From assembly GCF_004005945.1 (NCBI RefSeq), contig NZ_SACS01000001.1, forward strand, positions 124,001 to 188,000: a DNA stretch of 64,000 nt. The letters are read 5' to 3'. Numbering within the stretch: the stretch's first letter is position 1; each line of letters opens with the position of its first letter. The DNA comes from Rheinheimera riviphila (lineage in GTDB: Bacteria > Pseudomonadota > Gammaproteobacteria > Enterobacterales > Alteromonadaceae). The notes beneath the pieces are model-generated. The model did no database searches, had not been told where the DNA came from, and saw only the letters and a program-made list of their open reading frames with translations. Below are positions 1-9,075 of this stretch, piece after piece. Made by a program: the position numbers and the translations under genes.

Positions 1-34
1 AGACAAGGGCTTTCATTTCTTTTGCATTAGCCAT
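1..34 (-). CDS. nqrD: NqrD, Na+-translocating NADH:quinone reductase subunit D (5' end only)
   Basis: Only the first eleven codons lie in the window ([11 protein letters not shown]...), running off the left edge. The ATG at 34-32 overlaps the end of nqrC by 8 bases (ATGGCTAA), the same coupling seen between nqrB and nqrC. The call rests on position, since nqrD always follows nqrC in this operon, and on the likeness of the first residues to the usual NqrD N-terminus with its lysine-rich start. The membrane segments of the protein lie outside the window. Confidence 0.75.
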   Translation of the reverse strand, partial: MANAKEMKALV

Positions 35-815
35 TGTTTAATGCTCCTTGACGAACTTTAGTCAGGAATGGCGCAAAGCCTTTTGCACCAGACCAGAATG
101 CGAAGGTGTTTTGCACGCCGTTGCTGGTAATAGTTGCACCAGACAAACCATCGACCTGGTGGGCAGATGTCGCATCAGCATTACCAGGCTTCAGGATTTT
201 AATTGCCGGATTGCCAGCATCATCCATCAGCTTTTTGCCAACAAACTGTGCCACCCATTTCGGGTTCTGAATTTCTGCACCTAAACCTGGCGTTTCACCA
301 TGTTCATAGTAATTCAGACCTTTGATCGTATTGCCGTCTTTATCCAGCGCCAGAAAACCATGCATGGTTGACCACAAGCCATAACCGTGCACCGGTAACA
401 CCAGCGAAGTGACGTTCTTTGAAGCAACACCTTCAGCATAGGCCAGATAAACCGGCGCAATTTTCGCTCTGGTTTTGATTTTCGCCTGGTCATCTTTCTC
501 ATCAAGAGAAATACTGCCAGCCGGGTCTTTCATCATTTTGCGGTAATCGTAAGTCAATGGATCCTGGTCAACAAACTCACCAGTGTCTAAATCGACTAAA
601 CGGATTTGCACATGTTTTTCAAACTGCGCTTTGACGTCAGCGCCGTCTAACATACCAACTGCAGCCAGAATATTTTTTTGTGCATCAAGCAGTTTGTTTT
701 CGTTCTGCATTGGCCGTAAACCGACCGCTGCTGTGGATACAAAAATCGCACAGATCAGGCACAGACCAATAACGACAAAAAACGTTTTGCCGATACTTTC
801 ATTATTACTAGACAT
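27..815 (-). CDS. nqrC: NqrC, Na+-translocating NADH:quinone reductase subunit C
   Basis: This is the periplasm-facing flavoprotein subunit of the Na+-NQR complex, which oxidises NADH, reduces ubiquinone and exports sodium. The 262-aa protein has one N-terminal membrane helix (about residues 10-32) followed by a soluble FMN-binding domain. The covalent FMN attachment motif SGAT is present, with the flavin threonine at about residue 228 ([11 protein letters not shown]). Length is normal for the family. The start overlaps the nqrB stop by 8 bases, showing translational coupling inside one operon with nqrA and nqrB. Identification is firm. Confidence 0.97.
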   Translation of the reverse strand: MSSNNESIGKTFFVVIGLCLICAIFVSTAAVGLRPMQNENKLLDAQKNILAAVGMLDGADVKAQFEKHVQIRLVDLDTGEFVDQDPLTYDYRKMMKDPAGSISLDEKDDQAKIKTRAKIAPVYLAYAEGVASKNVTSLVLPVHGYGLWSTMHGFLALDKDGNTIKGLNYYEHGETPGLGAEIQNPKWVAQFVGKKLMDDAGNPAIKILKPGNADATSAHQVDGLSGATITSNGVQNTFAFWSGAKGFAPFLTKVRQGALNNG

Positions 816-2013
816 TGCGTGCCAGCCTCCGCTTGATATTGCTTTGCGCTACCATAAAATCAAATAATGGCGCGAACAGATTAGCGAACAAGATCGCCAA
901 CATCATCCCTTCAGGATATGCCGGGTTCACCACACGGATCATCACGACCATAAAACCAATCAGAATACCGTATGCCCACTTGCCACCGTCGGTGAAAGAA
1001 GCAGATACCGGATCTGTTGCCATAAAGAACAAACCAATGGCAAAACCGCCCAACACCACATGCCAATACCATGGCATCGCGAACATCGCATTGGTATCAG
1101 AGCCAATCAGATTAAACATGGTAGAAAACACAATAGTACCGATCAACACACCAGACACAATGCGCCATGAAGCGATCCGCAGATAAATCAGCGCTAAACC
1201 ACCAATCATCAGTGCGAGTGTTGAGGTTTCACCGATTGAACCTGGAATAAAGCCATAAAAAGCATCCCACCATTGCGGGTTGATAGACCAGTCAGACACT
1301 TCACCGTTGGCAGCTTTGGATAACCAGGTCGCACCGGCATAACCGTCAGCTACGGTCCACACTTTGTCACCGGAAATTTGTGCCGGATAAGCAAAGAACA
1401 AGAAGGCCCGACCGGCTAAGGCTGGGTTTAAGAAGTTACGACCTGTACCACCAAATACTTCTTTGGCGATGACGATACCAAAACTAATACCAAGTGCAGC
1501 TTGCCATAACGGAATTGTCGCCGGCAGGATCAGGGCAAATAAAATAGACGAAACGAAAAAGCCTTCGTTGATTTCATGTTTCCGGACCGATGCAAACAGT
1601 ACTTCCCAGAAACCACCAACCGCAAAAACCACGGCATAAATCGGCAGGAACCAACAAGCACCATAGAGCATTTTGCTGCCCCAACCGGATTCAGTCGTAA
1701 GCTCACCACCAAGCAGATGGAACAACGCCACTTGCCAGGTATCAGGTACTGTCACAGTTGCTGACAACACCTGTGCGGCCTGATGACCAATGTTAAACAT
1801 GCCAAAAAACATCGCAGGGAATAACATCAACCAGACAAAAATCATAATTCGTTTCAAGTCGATACTGTCACGAACATGCGTTGCTGACTTGGTCACTTTA
1901 CCTGGCGTGTATAAAATAGTGGCAACAGCTTCGTACAAAGCGTACCACTTTTCATGTTTGCCGCCTTTTTCAAATTGCGGCTCAATTTTTTCTAAATAAT
2001 GCTTTAAACTCAT
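808..2013 (-). CDS. nqrB: NqrB, Na+-translocating NADH:quinone reductase subunit B
   Basis: This is the large integral membrane subunit carrying the sodium channel and ubiquinone site of Na+-NQR. The 401-aa protein has a soluble N-terminus ([12 protein letters not shown]) and about ten hydrophobic segments. The covalent FMN motif appears as [10 protein letters not shown] with the flavin threonine at about residue 229. The quinone/sodium region shows the conserved [14 protein letters not shown] stretch. It begins one base after the nqrA stop, and its last codons overlap nqrC, so it is the second gene of the operon. Family length and motifs are standard. Confidence 0.97.
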   Translation of the reverse strand: MSLKHYLEKIEPQFEKGGKHEKWYALYEAVATILYTPGKVTKSATHVRDSIDLKRIMIFVWLMLFPAMFFGMFNIGHQAAQVLSATVTVPDTWQVALFHLLGGELTTESGWGSKMLYGACWFLPIYAVVFAVGGFWEVLFASVRKHEINEGFFVSSILFALILPATIPLWQAALGISFGIVIAKEVFGGTGRNFLNPALAGRAFLFFAYPAQISGDKVWTVADGYAGATWLSKAANGEVSDWSINPQWWDAFYGFIPGSIGETSTLALMIGGLALIYLRIASWRIVSGVLIGTIVFSTMFNLIGSDTNAMFAMPWYWHVVLGGFAIGLFFMATDPVSASFTDGGKWAYGILIGFMVVMIRVVNPAYPEGMMLAILFANLFAPLFDFMVAQSNIKRRLARNV

Positions 2014-2014
2014 C

Positions 2015-3355
2015 TTAGCCTTCCTTCTGGATGGTCGTCAGACAGTCACGCAATGCCACGCCGTAGTCATATTTACCTGGGCAGACAAAGGTACATAACG
2101 CCAAATCTTCTTCATCCAGTTCCAAACAACCCAGCGAAATAGCACCATCGGAATCACCCACTAACAAATCACGCAACAACAGCGTTGGTAAAATGTCCAG
2201 TGGCATCACCCGCTCATAGTTGCCGATTGGCACCATAGCGCGATCAGAACCGTTGGTGGACGTGGTCATGTTGAACAGACGTTTTGGGCTTAAATGCGAT
2301 AAATAAGCACGGGTCACCGAGAACTTGGTTGCGCCAGGAGAAATCCAGCCCAGGAACTCTTTCTCGTAACCTTCTTCCAGCACAGATAACTGCGAATGGA
2401 AACGTCCGAGGTATGCGTGCACACCGGTCGCGATTTTACCTGACAACACTGATCCTGAAATAATACGCTGTTGACCTTCGTTCAGCTCACCGGCTGTCAG
2501 CTCTTCAACCGAAGCGCCAAGCACAGTTTTAATTAAACGTGGGTTTTTAACGACAGGACCGGCCAGCGAAATAACGCGGCTGGTGTCCAGCTCGCCCGTA
2601 GCAAACAGTTTGCCGATGGCAATCACATCCTGATAATTGATGTGCCAGACAATTTTGCTAAGAGAAACCGGATCTAAGAAATGAATATGGGTACCAGGTA
2701 AACCTGCCGGATGAGGACCAGCAAATTCTTCAACCTGAACCTGTGCCGGCGCAGAAACTTGCAAAGCAGGCGCTTTACACAAGTAAACTTTGGCATCAGT
2801 TAACCGGGACAGTACCGTCAGACCAAGCTGCAACGAATTGCCAGCTGCCGCGATCACTACCGCAGGATCTGCCGCCAGCGGATTGGTATCCATCGCGGTG
2901 ACAAAAATTGCTCTTGGTGTGCTGTCAATGGCCGGGACTTGGCTAAATGGACGGGTACGAAACGCAGTCCACAAACCAGAATCTAACAGTTGCTGTTTAA
3001 CGACGGCACGGTCTAATGTCGCCAGTTGTTCTGCCCCAAAGGCAGTAAACTGGACGGCGTCATTGCTGCCATCGGCCTCAATCACCACAGACTGTAACAC
3101 CCGCTTGGCACCACGGTTGATGAGTTTAACAGTACCCGCGACCGACGCCGTAAACTTAACGCCAGGATTTTTTTTGTCTTCAAAAAGACCCTGACCTTTT
3201 TTTACTTTATCGCCAACTTCAACCAGCATTGTTGGACGCATACCGACATACTCTTCACCCAGTACCGCGACTGATTTCACCGCAGGGCCGTCATGAATCA
3301 CTTGTTTAGGACTGCCCAAAAGGGGAATGTCCAAGCCTTTTTTGATTTTAATCAT
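2015..3355 (-). CDS. nqrA: NqrA, Na+-translocating NADH:quinone reductase subunit A
   Basis: This is the soluble cytoplasmic subunit of Na+-NQR and the first gene of the operon. I start it at ATG 3355 because the protein then opens [16 protein letters not shown], the invariant NqrA N-terminus, giving 446 aa as expected. The open frame continues upstream to 3430, but those 25 residues do not resemble NqrA and are better read as untranslated leader. No strong Shine-Dalgarno precedes the ATG. A candidate extended -10 promoter lies about 130 bases upstream. Identification is firm; the exact start is very likely. Confidence 0.96.
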   Translation of the reverse strand: MIKIKKGLDIPLLGSPKQVIHDGPAVKSVAVLGEEYVGMRPTMLVEVGDKVKKGQGLFEDKKNPGVKFTASVAGTVKLINRGAKRVLQSVVIEADGSNDAVQFTAFGAEQLATLDRAVVKQQLLDSGLWTAFRTRPFSQVPAIDSTPRAIFVTAMDTNPLAADPAVVIAAAGNSLQLGLTVLSRLTDAKVYLCKAPALQVSAPAQVQVEEFAGPHPAGLPGTHIHFLDPVSLSKIVWHINYQDVIAIGKLFATGELDTSRVISLAGPVVKNPRLIKTVLGASVEELTAGELNEGQQRIISGSVLSGKIATGVHAYLGRFHSQLSVLEEGYEKEFLGWISPGATKFSVTRAYLSHLSPKRLFNMTTSTNGSDRAMVPIGNYERVMPLDILPTLLLRDLLVGDSDGAISLGCLELDEEDLALCTFVCPGKYDYGVALRDCLTTIQKEG

Positions 3356-3482
3356 ACGTACTTGCACTACTTTAACGGGAAGAAACAGGGCCTGGTTTTT
3401 CAGCTGCACACCTGGCAGCGCACCCGGCAATTCGTGGCGGAACGACCACCTGAATTCACCGGATACACGTACATAGCGGCGG

Positions 3483-3491
3483 ATTTTAGCA
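3483..3491 (-). promoter_or_regulatory. Candidate extended -10 promoter for the nqr operon
   Basis: On the minus strand the sequence reads TGCTAAAAT, an extended -10 element (TGn plus TAAAAT), about 130 bases before the nqrA ATG. No good -35 box is visible at the usual spacing, which is common for extended -10 promoters. The rest of 3356-3720 shows no convincing gene: the open frames there lack coding character and it probably holds the nqr leader and upstream regulatory DNA. This is inference from sequence only. Confidence 0.4.
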
Positions 3492-3719
3492 TTAAACCCA
3501 CAGGCCAGCTATGATAAATAACAAAATTCTGTCGCTGACGAAGTGACTGAAGCCAAGTGTAGCCAAGTTTGATTTGTTTGCTTATAAAACCACCAAATCG
3601 CTGCCAGTCACTGGTCATTTTCCGACAATTCATCGAAATTCACGGAGATTACTGTTATCTGTCGTCGTACTTTTGCCATGGGTTGCGTCCGGCAATCATG
3701 GCCTACCCCGCATCCATGC

Positions 3720-3750
3720 AGTTAAAACAAAGCCGCCTATGACGGCGGCT
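3720..3750 (-). terminator. Rho-independent terminator of fabV
   Basis: A 7-bp GC-rich perfect stem (AGCCGCC / GGCGGCT, loop of 6) lies 9 bases beyond the fabV stop. Read on the minus strand it is followed by TTGTTTT, the typical U-rich tail. It separates fabV from the nqr operon. Confidence 0.8.
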
Positions 3751-3758
3751 CATCTATC

Positions 3759-4949
3759 TTAAGCTAAATTAGCCAGGGTCACCATCGGTGAAACATCAGC
3801 ATCATAGTTAACATGGCTGTAGCCAAAGCCAAATAGACGCAGGAATTCCTGATGATAACCTTTATAGTCTGTCAGCTCGTCGATATTGTCAGTCTGAACC
3901 TGCTCCCACATGGCGGCAACTTTCGCCTGAATGTGATCAGCCAGTTCTTTGCCATCCATCCGTAACCGGCCAGCATCGTCCAGTTGCCGTTGTGGGTTAT
4001 AAAGCGCAGTCTGAAACAAGCCGTAAATCTGTTCGATACAACCTTCGTGCGTGCCTTCTTCTTTCATCACCCGGTATAACAATGAAATATACAGCGGCAT
4101 AATCGGAATTGCCGAACTCGCCTGCGTAACCAGTGCTTTTAACGACGCAACATAAGCATGGCCATGCTGCGCCGATAATTTACCGGTAATAGCACTGGCG
4201 GCACGGTCCAAATCTTCTTTGGCGCGACCAATAGTCGCTTTACCATAAATTGGCCAGGTCAGCTCTTTACCGATATAAGTGTAAGCTACGGTCTGTACGT
4301 TTTCGGCCAGCACACCGGCGGCATGTAACTGATCCAACCAACGTTCCCAATCTTCTCCACCCATCACTTTAACAGTGTTGAAAATTTCGTCGTCGTTGGC
4401 CGGTTCCACTGAAACATCTTCAATTTCACGTTTGCTGGTATTGAGATTTTTTGCGGTGTAAGACTGACCAATTGGCTTTAACACTGAGCTGTAGATTTCG
4501 CCACTGACCGGATCTTTACGCCGTGGCGCTGCCAGGCTGTAAACCACCAGATCAATTTTACCCATCTCACTTTGAATAATATCAATGGCTTTAGATTTCA
4601 TTTCATCCGTGAAAGCGTCACCATTCAGATGTTTGTTCCACAGACCTTCGGCTTCAGCAGCTGCTTCAAAAGCAGCGGTGTTATACCAGCCAGCAGAGCC
4701 GGTTTTGCCTTCGGTCGCTTCTTTTTCGAAGAAAATGCCTAAGGTTTTCGCACCTGAACCAAATGCCGCGGTAATGCGTGATGCTAAGCCATAGCCGGTA
4801 GATGCACCAATCACCAAAACGTTTTTCGGGCCGTTTGTGACAGCACCGTGTTTTTTTACATAAGAGATTTGTTCTTTGACATGCTCTGCACAGCCGACCG
4901 GGTGGGCATTGGTACAGATAAAACCACGGATTTTCGGTTGGATAACCAT
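3759..4949 (-). CDS. fabV: FabV, NADH-dependent enoyl-ACP (trans-2-enoyl-CoA) reductase
   Basis: The enzyme reduces trans-2-enoyl-ACP in the last step of each fatty acid elongation cycle and, as a family, is insensitive to triclosan. The 396-aa protein has a Rossmann-type nucleotide site (VLVIGASTGYGLASR, about residues 44-58) and the catalytic pair Y235 and K244 in the family's Y-x8-K arrangement (PIYGKATIGRAK). Length matches the Vibrio enzyme closely. It is a single gene ending in a clear terminator. No fabI is visible in the window, so whether FabV is the only enoyl reductase here cannot be told. Confidence 0.96.
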   Translation of the reverse strand: MVIQPKIRGFICTNAHPVGCAEHVKEQISYVKKHGAVTNGPKNVLVIGASTGYGLASRITAAFGSGAKTLGIFFEKEATEGKTGSAGWYNTAAFEAAAEAEGLWNKHLNGDAFTDEMKSKAIDIIQSEMGKIDLVVYSLAAPRRKDPVSGEIYSSVLKPIGQSYTAKNLNTSKREIEDVSVEPANDDEIFNTVKVMGGEDWERWLDQLHAAGVLAENVQTVAYTYIGKELTWPIYGKATIGRAKEDLDRAASAITGKLSAQHGHAYVASLKALVTQASSAIPIMPLYISLLYRVMKEEGTHEGCIEQIYGLFQTALYNPQRQLDDAGRLRMDGKELADHIQAKVAAMWEQVQTDNIDELTDYKGYHQEFLRLFGFGYSHVNYDADVSPMVTLANLA

Positions 4950-5082
4950 AAGAAAAGAACCTGTTGTTGGTTAAAATTGCCGTTAGTGTAAAACTTTAAC
5001 ACGACAAACAGGTCTGATCAGCTTTGAATTGCAGCGATCTGTCCGAAAATCCAAACCGCCGACAACATTATGCTCAACAACG

Positions 5083-5415
5083 TCAGGTAGATGCTTTTTC
5101 CCGTTTAGACCCGCCAAAACATTTTGGCGATGCCGGAGGTTTTTCGGCGTAGTACTCGTACCATTCGCCAGGGGTGTAGGTATGCAGTGCTAAAGCATGA
5201 ATTTTTTCGGCAAGTTCGGTCGCCACAATAGCGTTAACGGCACGGTGGCGTTGTAACAACCGCATGCCATCAAACAGTGGGGTGACAATCACTACTTTGA
5301 AGTGAGATTCAGCCCCGGGTGCCACGCTGTGCATGTGGCTTTCATCGATCACGTCCAGGAACACGGGGTCGAAGGCTCGTAACAATTTCTGCTCTATCGA
5401 GGTATGGATCAACAT
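5083..5415 (-). CDS. bolA: BolA family stress and morphology regulator
   Basis: BolA proteins have a class II KH-like fold, bind DNA and partner with monothiol glutaredoxins and Fe-S clusters. I choose ATG 5415 because it follows an AAGGA sequence by about 10 bases and gives MLIHTSIEQKLLRAFDP, matching BolA; the longer frame to 5463 adds a non-conserved stretch. At 110 aa the length is normal. Conserved blocks seen are ESHFKVV (residues about 37-43) and HALALHTYTPGEW. The E. coli neighbour set bolA-yajG-ampG recurs here, with alkB and rlmG inserted between. Confidence 0.93.
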   Translation of the reverse strand: MLIHTSIEQKLLRAFDPVFLDVIDESHMHSVAPGAESHFKVVIVTPLFDGMRLLQRHRAVNAIVATELAEKIHALALHTYTPGEWYEYYAEKPPASPKCFGGSKREKAST

Positions 5416-5538
5416 AGCTGTCTGTTCCTTCTGTTCGTCTTCAGTCTCTACTCTAGATGCCACGATGGCGCTTGTCAGCAGTTCAATAGCTGCAAAAAAA
5501 GATATTTATTTTGACTTGCCAAAGCCAGTTAGACTGGT

Positions 5539-6171
5539 CTAAAGCGGCTTCTCTATATAACGAAAAGTTAAATTAAGTCTGGCTGAACTGGCCTGCGCTT
5601 GCTTGGGCACCCGGTGTAGCCAATATTGTTGACAAGGCCCCTGCATCAACAACAAATCGCCATCCTGTAGCGGTAAACTCAGTTGATATTGTTGATGTTT
5701 ATGCTTCAAATCAAAACGCCGTGCTTGCCCGAGACTCAACGAAGCAATATCCGGGTTCAGCCCCAATTCGGGTTCATCATCACTGTGCCAGCCCATATGT
5801 TCACTGCCATTTTGATATAAATTCAACAACACACAATTAAACCGTTGGTTCAGTTGCTGATTCACCCAGGCCGTCAGCTTTTGCACCAGCGGATGCCAGG
5901 GTTCAGGCACAAAGGTAACGCCCGAATAGCGATAACTGCAATGCGCGTCTCCCATCCAGACTTGCTGCCTTGGAATACTGACAACATTACCAAACAACCG
6001 AAGCTCTGGCTGCTGCCACTGCAATTGCTGCTGTAACCTTTGCATCACCACGGCAGAGCGCTCTGCGTCCAACCAACGGGGCCACAACCATAGCTCTGCA
6101 TCCGGCAACACAAATCGCTGACAGCCAACCGCTGACCGGCTTTGGTTGTCGCTATCACTCAGATCTGGCAA
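5539..6171 (-). CDS. AlkB-family Fe(II)/2-oxoglutarate dioxygenase
   Basis: The protein looks like the AlkB group of oxidative nucleic-acid demethylases. It shows the iron-binding HxD (GWHSDDE), the downstream histidine (LHRVPK) and the 2-oxoglutarate arginines near the end (ARLNLTFR). The ATG at 6267 would put 31 residues of no AlkB character on top of the start of rlmG and its promoter. I therefore prefer TTG 6171, which follows a GGGGG ribosome site by 5 bases and gives about 210 aa, normal for the family. A GTG further in (RFVLPD) is also possible. The function is secure at family level; substrate is unknown. Confidence 0.85.
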   Translation of the reverse strand: MPDLSDSDNQSRSAVGCQRFVLPDAELWLWPRWLDAERSAVVMQRLQQQLQWQQPELRLFGNVVSIPRQQVWMGDAHCSYRYSGVTFVPEPWHPLVQKLTAWVNQQLNQRFNCVLLNLYQNGSEHMGWHSDDEPELGLNPDIASLSLGQARRFDLKHKHQQYQLSLPLQDGDLLLMQGPCQQYWLHRVPKQAQASSARLNLTFRYIEKPL

Positions 6172-6174
6172 AAT
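6146..6174 (+). promoter_or_regulatory. Candidate sigma-70 promoter for rlmG
   Basis: TTGTCG (6146-6151), a 17-base spacer and CAAAAT (6169-6174) preceded by TGG form a plausible promoter about 30 bases before the rlmG ATG. It overlaps the upstream extension of the alkB frame, which supports the shorter alkB start. Inference from sequence only. Confidence 0.4.
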
Positions 6175-6204
6175 AGCCCCCTTTTCCCCGACTGCTGTGG
6201 ACTT

Positions 6205-7347
6205 ATGACCAACCAATGCCAACTTGCCGGCCAGACTTTCACACTTGATCGTTATCCGCCGGAGCAAAAAAACCGCAGTTTACAGGCCTGGGATTCAGCT
6301 GACGAGTTATTACTTAGTCATGCGTTACCGATATTGCAGCAAACTGCCACGTCCGTTTTATTATGCAACGATCAATTTGGCGCGCTGGCTTGCGCTTTAG
6401 CCGCGTATCAACCGGTACAATTAACCGATTCGTACATCAGCGAACTGGCAACCCGGCACAACTTTAACCAGAATCAGCTGGATTTATCGGTACTAACTCA
6501 ACTCAACAGCTTAGCGCCGTTACCTGCCGCTGCCCTAGTGTTACTGAAACTGCCAAATAATCACAGCTACCTACGTTACCAGTTACGTCAGTTAAAACAG
6601 CAACTTGCGCCAAACAGCACTATCCTGGCCAGCGCCAAAGCAAAAGATATTACGCCAAATCTGTTGGCAATTTTCCAGCAGGAACTGGGACCAACCAGCG
6701 CCTCGTTGACGGTGAAAAAATGTCGGCTGATCACTGCGACTATTGATCCAGCGCTACCATCCCCCACCACGCCACAATTTCCGATACGCTGGAAAACCGA
6801 GGACGATCAGCAACTGTTGATTAATCACGCGAACGTGTTTTCACGGGAACAGCTGGATCAAGGCGCGCGTTTTTTATTGCAGCACATTCCGGTATGCGCG
6901 CCAGAGCAGCGGGTGATTGATTTAGGCTGTGGTAATGGCGTGTTGGGGCTTGCGATGTTAGAGCGCCAACCCCAGATCAACATGGTATTTGCCGATGAAT
7001 CATATATGGCGGTAGATTCCGCCAGACTGACATTAGCCGCCAACAGACCCGATTTATTAGCGCAAGCCGAATTTTCGGTGGACGATTGCCTGAGCCAACA
7101 AGCGGCGGAATCGGCAGACTTTATTATCTGCAACCCGCCCTTTCATCAGCAAAATGCCATTACCGACCATATCGCATGGCAGATGTTTACCGATGCCAGG
7201 CGGGTATTAAAAAAACATGGCCGACTACGAATCGTCGCCAATCGTCATTTGGCCTACAGTGAAAAGCTCGCCCGGTTGTTCGGCGGTTGTATTCATGTCG
7301 CCAGTAATGCAAAATTTACTATCTTAGAAGCCATTAAAAGGAACTGA
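6205..7347 (+). CDS. rlmG: RlmG, 23S rRNA (guanine-N2-) methyltransferase G1835
   Basis: RlmG methylates G1835 of 23S rRNA with S-adenosylmethionine. The 380-aa protein has the two-domain layout of the RlmG/RsmC group: a degenerate N-terminal methyltransferase-like domain with the SYISELATRHN block, and a catalytic C-terminal domain with the SAM site VIDLGCGNGVLGL and the catalytic NPPF motif (IICNPPFHQQ). The ATG at 6205 gives MTNQCQLAGQTFTLDR, which lines up with known RlmG starts; the open frame to 6142 is upstream DNA. RlmG is preferred over RsmC because of the SYISELATR and HANVFSR blocks. Confidence 0.93.
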   Translation: MTNQCQLAGQTFTLDRYPPEQKNRSLQAWDSADELLLSHALPILQQTATSVLLCNDQFGALACALAAYQPVQLTDSYISELATRHNFNQNQLDLSVLTQLNSLAPLPAAALVLLKLPNNHSYLRYQLRQLKQQLAPNSTILASAKAKDITPNLLAIFQQELGPTSASLTVKKCRLITATIDPALPSPTTPQFPIRWKTEDDQQLLINHANVFSREQLDQGARFLLQHIPVCAPEQRVIDLGCGNGVLGLAMLERQPQINMVFADESYMAVDSARLTLAANRPDLLAQAEFSVDDCLSQQAAESADFIICNPPFHQQNAITDHIAWQMFTDARRVLKKHGRLRIVANRHLAYSEKLARLFGGCIHVASNAKFTILEAIKRN

Positions 7348-7349
7348 AA

Positions 7350-7904
7350 ATGCGTCGTCTGATATTTGTCTCGTTATTGTCATTAGCTGCCTGTAGTAAC
7401 CCGGTTCCATCTTTTATCGTGGCGCCACAGGTGTTCTGGACTCAATCCAACCAACTGAGTAACGTTGCGATCAGCATTAATGTGCAGGACAACCGTCCAA
7501 CTGAAGGCACGTTAATTATGCGCGATGGCGACAAGGTCAACTCTTACCCAACCAGCAACAACCTGCCGCAACAGTTACAACAAGTGCTGACCGATGCGCT
7601 GACTCAACAAGGTGCGCAGGTATCTGCGGCAGAACCTGTAGTGGTGACAGTGCAAATTAACCAGCTTGAAGCCAACGCTGAACTGAAAACCGTTGAGCAT
7701 GTGGTGAAAAACAATGTGGAACTGACGGTGTTGATTGAGCGTAATTCAGGTTCATTTAACAAAAGCTACAGCGGCAAAAGCAGTTTTTCTGGCCCGTTTA
7801 AGTTAGACACTGCAGTCGCCGAGCGCGAACTGCGGGTGCTGACTGAGCAGGTACTGGCTAATATCCTGCGCGACCCAAGCTGGCAGGATTTTCTGAGGAA
7901 CTAA
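7350..7904 (+). CDS. yajG: YajG-family lipoprotein
   Basis: This 184-aa protein begins with a lipoprotein signal peptide ending in the lipobox LSLAAC (Cys at about residue 15), so it should be anchored to the envelope by lipid. The rest resembles YajG, a conserved lipoprotein of unknown function (NVAISINVQDNRP and VEHVVKNNVELTVLIER blocks). It starts 2 bases after the rlmG stop behind AAGGAACTG, so the two are co-transcribed. In E. coli yajG lies next to ampG and bolA, as here. Confidence 0.85.
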   Translation: MRRLIFVSLLSLAACSNPVPSFIVAPQVFWTQSNQLSNVAISINVQDNRPTEGTLIMRDGDKVNSYPTSNNLPQQLQQVLTDALTQQGAQVSAAEPVVVTVQINQLEANAELKTVEHVVKNNVELTVLIERNSGSFNKSYSGKSSFSGPFKLDTAVAERELRVLTEQVLANILRDPSWQDFLRN

Positions 7905-7907
7905 GCT

Positions 7908-8492
7908 ATGCGTCAGTTGTTGTTTGTTTTGGCAGTGCTGATTAGTTTTGGCAGTGCCGCCAAAGGCGAATTTCTGCAGAAAGATAACTTGTTTCCGCGG
8001 GTGAAGTTTGAGACCAGCGAAGGCCATATTGTGGTGGAACTCGACCGTAGTAAAGCGGCGATTACCGTCAATAACTTTCTGACCTACGTCGACAAAAAAC
8101 TGTATGACGGCACTTTGTTTCACCGGCTCGAGCCAGAATTTGTGCTGCAAGGCGGTGGTTATGATCGGGAATTAAAACCGGTTAAACAGTTTGCTGAAAT
8201 TATCAATGAATCTGGCAACGGCCTGAAAAACCGGCTTTATACCATTTCGATGGCAAGAGAACTGGATCCGCATAGTGCAACTAGTCAGTTTTTCTTTAAC
8301 CTCAACGATAATCCAAGCTTAGATCCAGGTCGCACCTGGGGTTATGCGGTGTTTGGCAATGTGGTCGAAGGCATGGAAGTGTTTGATAAAATTAAAGCAA
8401 TCGAAACTCAGTTTAACGAAAAACTGGGATGGGATAATTTCCCGAAAAAACCCGTGGTCCTGATCCGGGTGATTTTACTGCCCGCCGTTTAA
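7908..8492 (+). CDS. Exported cyclophilin-type peptidyl-prolyl cis-trans isomerase
   Basis: The 194-aa protein has an N-terminal signal peptide (about residues 1-20, ending GSAAKG) followed by a cyclophilin domain. Conserved stretches are VKFETSEGHIVVELD, LYDGTLFHRLEPEFVLQGGG and SATSQFFFNLNDN, covering the catalytic region (FHR and SQFFFN). It should assist folding of periplasmic proteins. It lies 3 bases after yajG, making it the last gene of rlmG-yajG-ppi. The tail KKPVVLIRVILLPAV is unusual but present in frame. I cannot tell PpiA from PpiB ancestry. Confidence 0.88.
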   Translation: MRQLLFVLAVLISFGSAAKGEFLQKDNLFPRVKFETSEGHIVVELDRSKAAITVNNFLTYVDKKLYDGTLFHRLEPEFVLQGGGYDRELKPVKQFAEIINESGNGLKNRLYTISMARELDPHSATSQFFFNLNDNPSLDPGRTWGYAVFGNVVEGMEVFDKIKAIETQFNEKLGWDNFPKKPVVLIRVILLPAV

Positions 8493-8513
8493 ATCCGACT
8501 ATACTTGCCCTAA

Positions 8514-8562
8514 CAACCACCGGCTCGCACCCTTTTGGTGCCGGTGGTTGCATTCGCTTTTT
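8514..8562 (+). terminator. Stem-loop terminator after the rlmG-yajG-ppi operon
   Basis: An 11-bp perfect stem (CAACCACCGGC / GCCGGTGGTTG, 8514-8550) lies 22 bases past the stop. A TTTTT run follows 7 bases later rather than immediately, so termination strength is uncertain. Confidence 0.6.
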
Positions 8563-8643
8563 AGCAACTGTTTTCGGCCGCAACCTGATTGCACCAAGGT
8601 CTGTCATTCATCAGGTGAGGCCAATATTGGCGGGGCATTTGCC

Positions 8644-8964
8644 ATGTTAGATGTGTTTATCGAACAGAAGTCACAACAGCTCATTTACTATGTGTCGCGC
8701 TTTCTGCGCGGACAAATTCCGCATCGTGAATTACACCTGTTTATCTGGGATACCCTGGAAGAATGGGCGCAACTAAAAGTCAGTCACCACACCCCGGCAA
8801 CTTTCCGAGAACAAGTGTTCTGGCATGTACTTTATCAACTGGAATATTGGTCTGAACAAGAATTACAACGTGATAAAATCCTGCGTAAACAGCTGCAAAA
8901 CTGTTTAGGTTATTTACGCGGCAAAGTTTGTTTACCTTTAGATTGTGTTGGTATCCGCCCCTGA
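8644..8964 (+). CDS. Conserved hypothetical protein, 106 aa
   Basis: I do not recognise a named family. From ATG 8644 the protein opens MLDVFIEQKSQQLIYYVSRF and ends in LDCVGIRP; the open frame upstream to 8548 includes the terminator and has no coding look. It is predicted mostly alpha-helical, soluble, rich in aromatic residues (FIWDTLEEW, VFWHVLYQLEYW), with two late cysteines (about residues 96 and 101). I see no signal peptide or membrane segment. It stands alone between two terminated units. The coherent composition suggests a real gene. Confidence 0.65.
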   Translation: MLDVFIEQKSQQLIYYVSRFLRGQIPHRELHLFIWDTLEEWAQLKVSHHTPATFREQVFWHVLYQLEYWSEQELQRDKILRKQLQNCLGYLRGKVCLPLDCVGIRP

Positions 8965-9075
8965 GTCCGACCGTTTTCCAGAATCCCTGAGTGAACCCCA
9001 GCTTTTACTTTCTTCAGTCTTTGCACTTTGTTAAGGTGCAGCTTCTTTGATTGATCTCGCCGGAGTATTTCTCTG

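Noticed and set aside
3356-3430. N-terminal extension of nqrA
   Set aside because: The extra 25 residues have no NqrA counterpart and the conserved start MIKIKKGLD follows at 3355.
6172-6267. N-terminal extension of the AlkB-like protein from ATG 6267
   Set aside because: It lacks AlkB character and overlaps the rlmG promoter and first codons.
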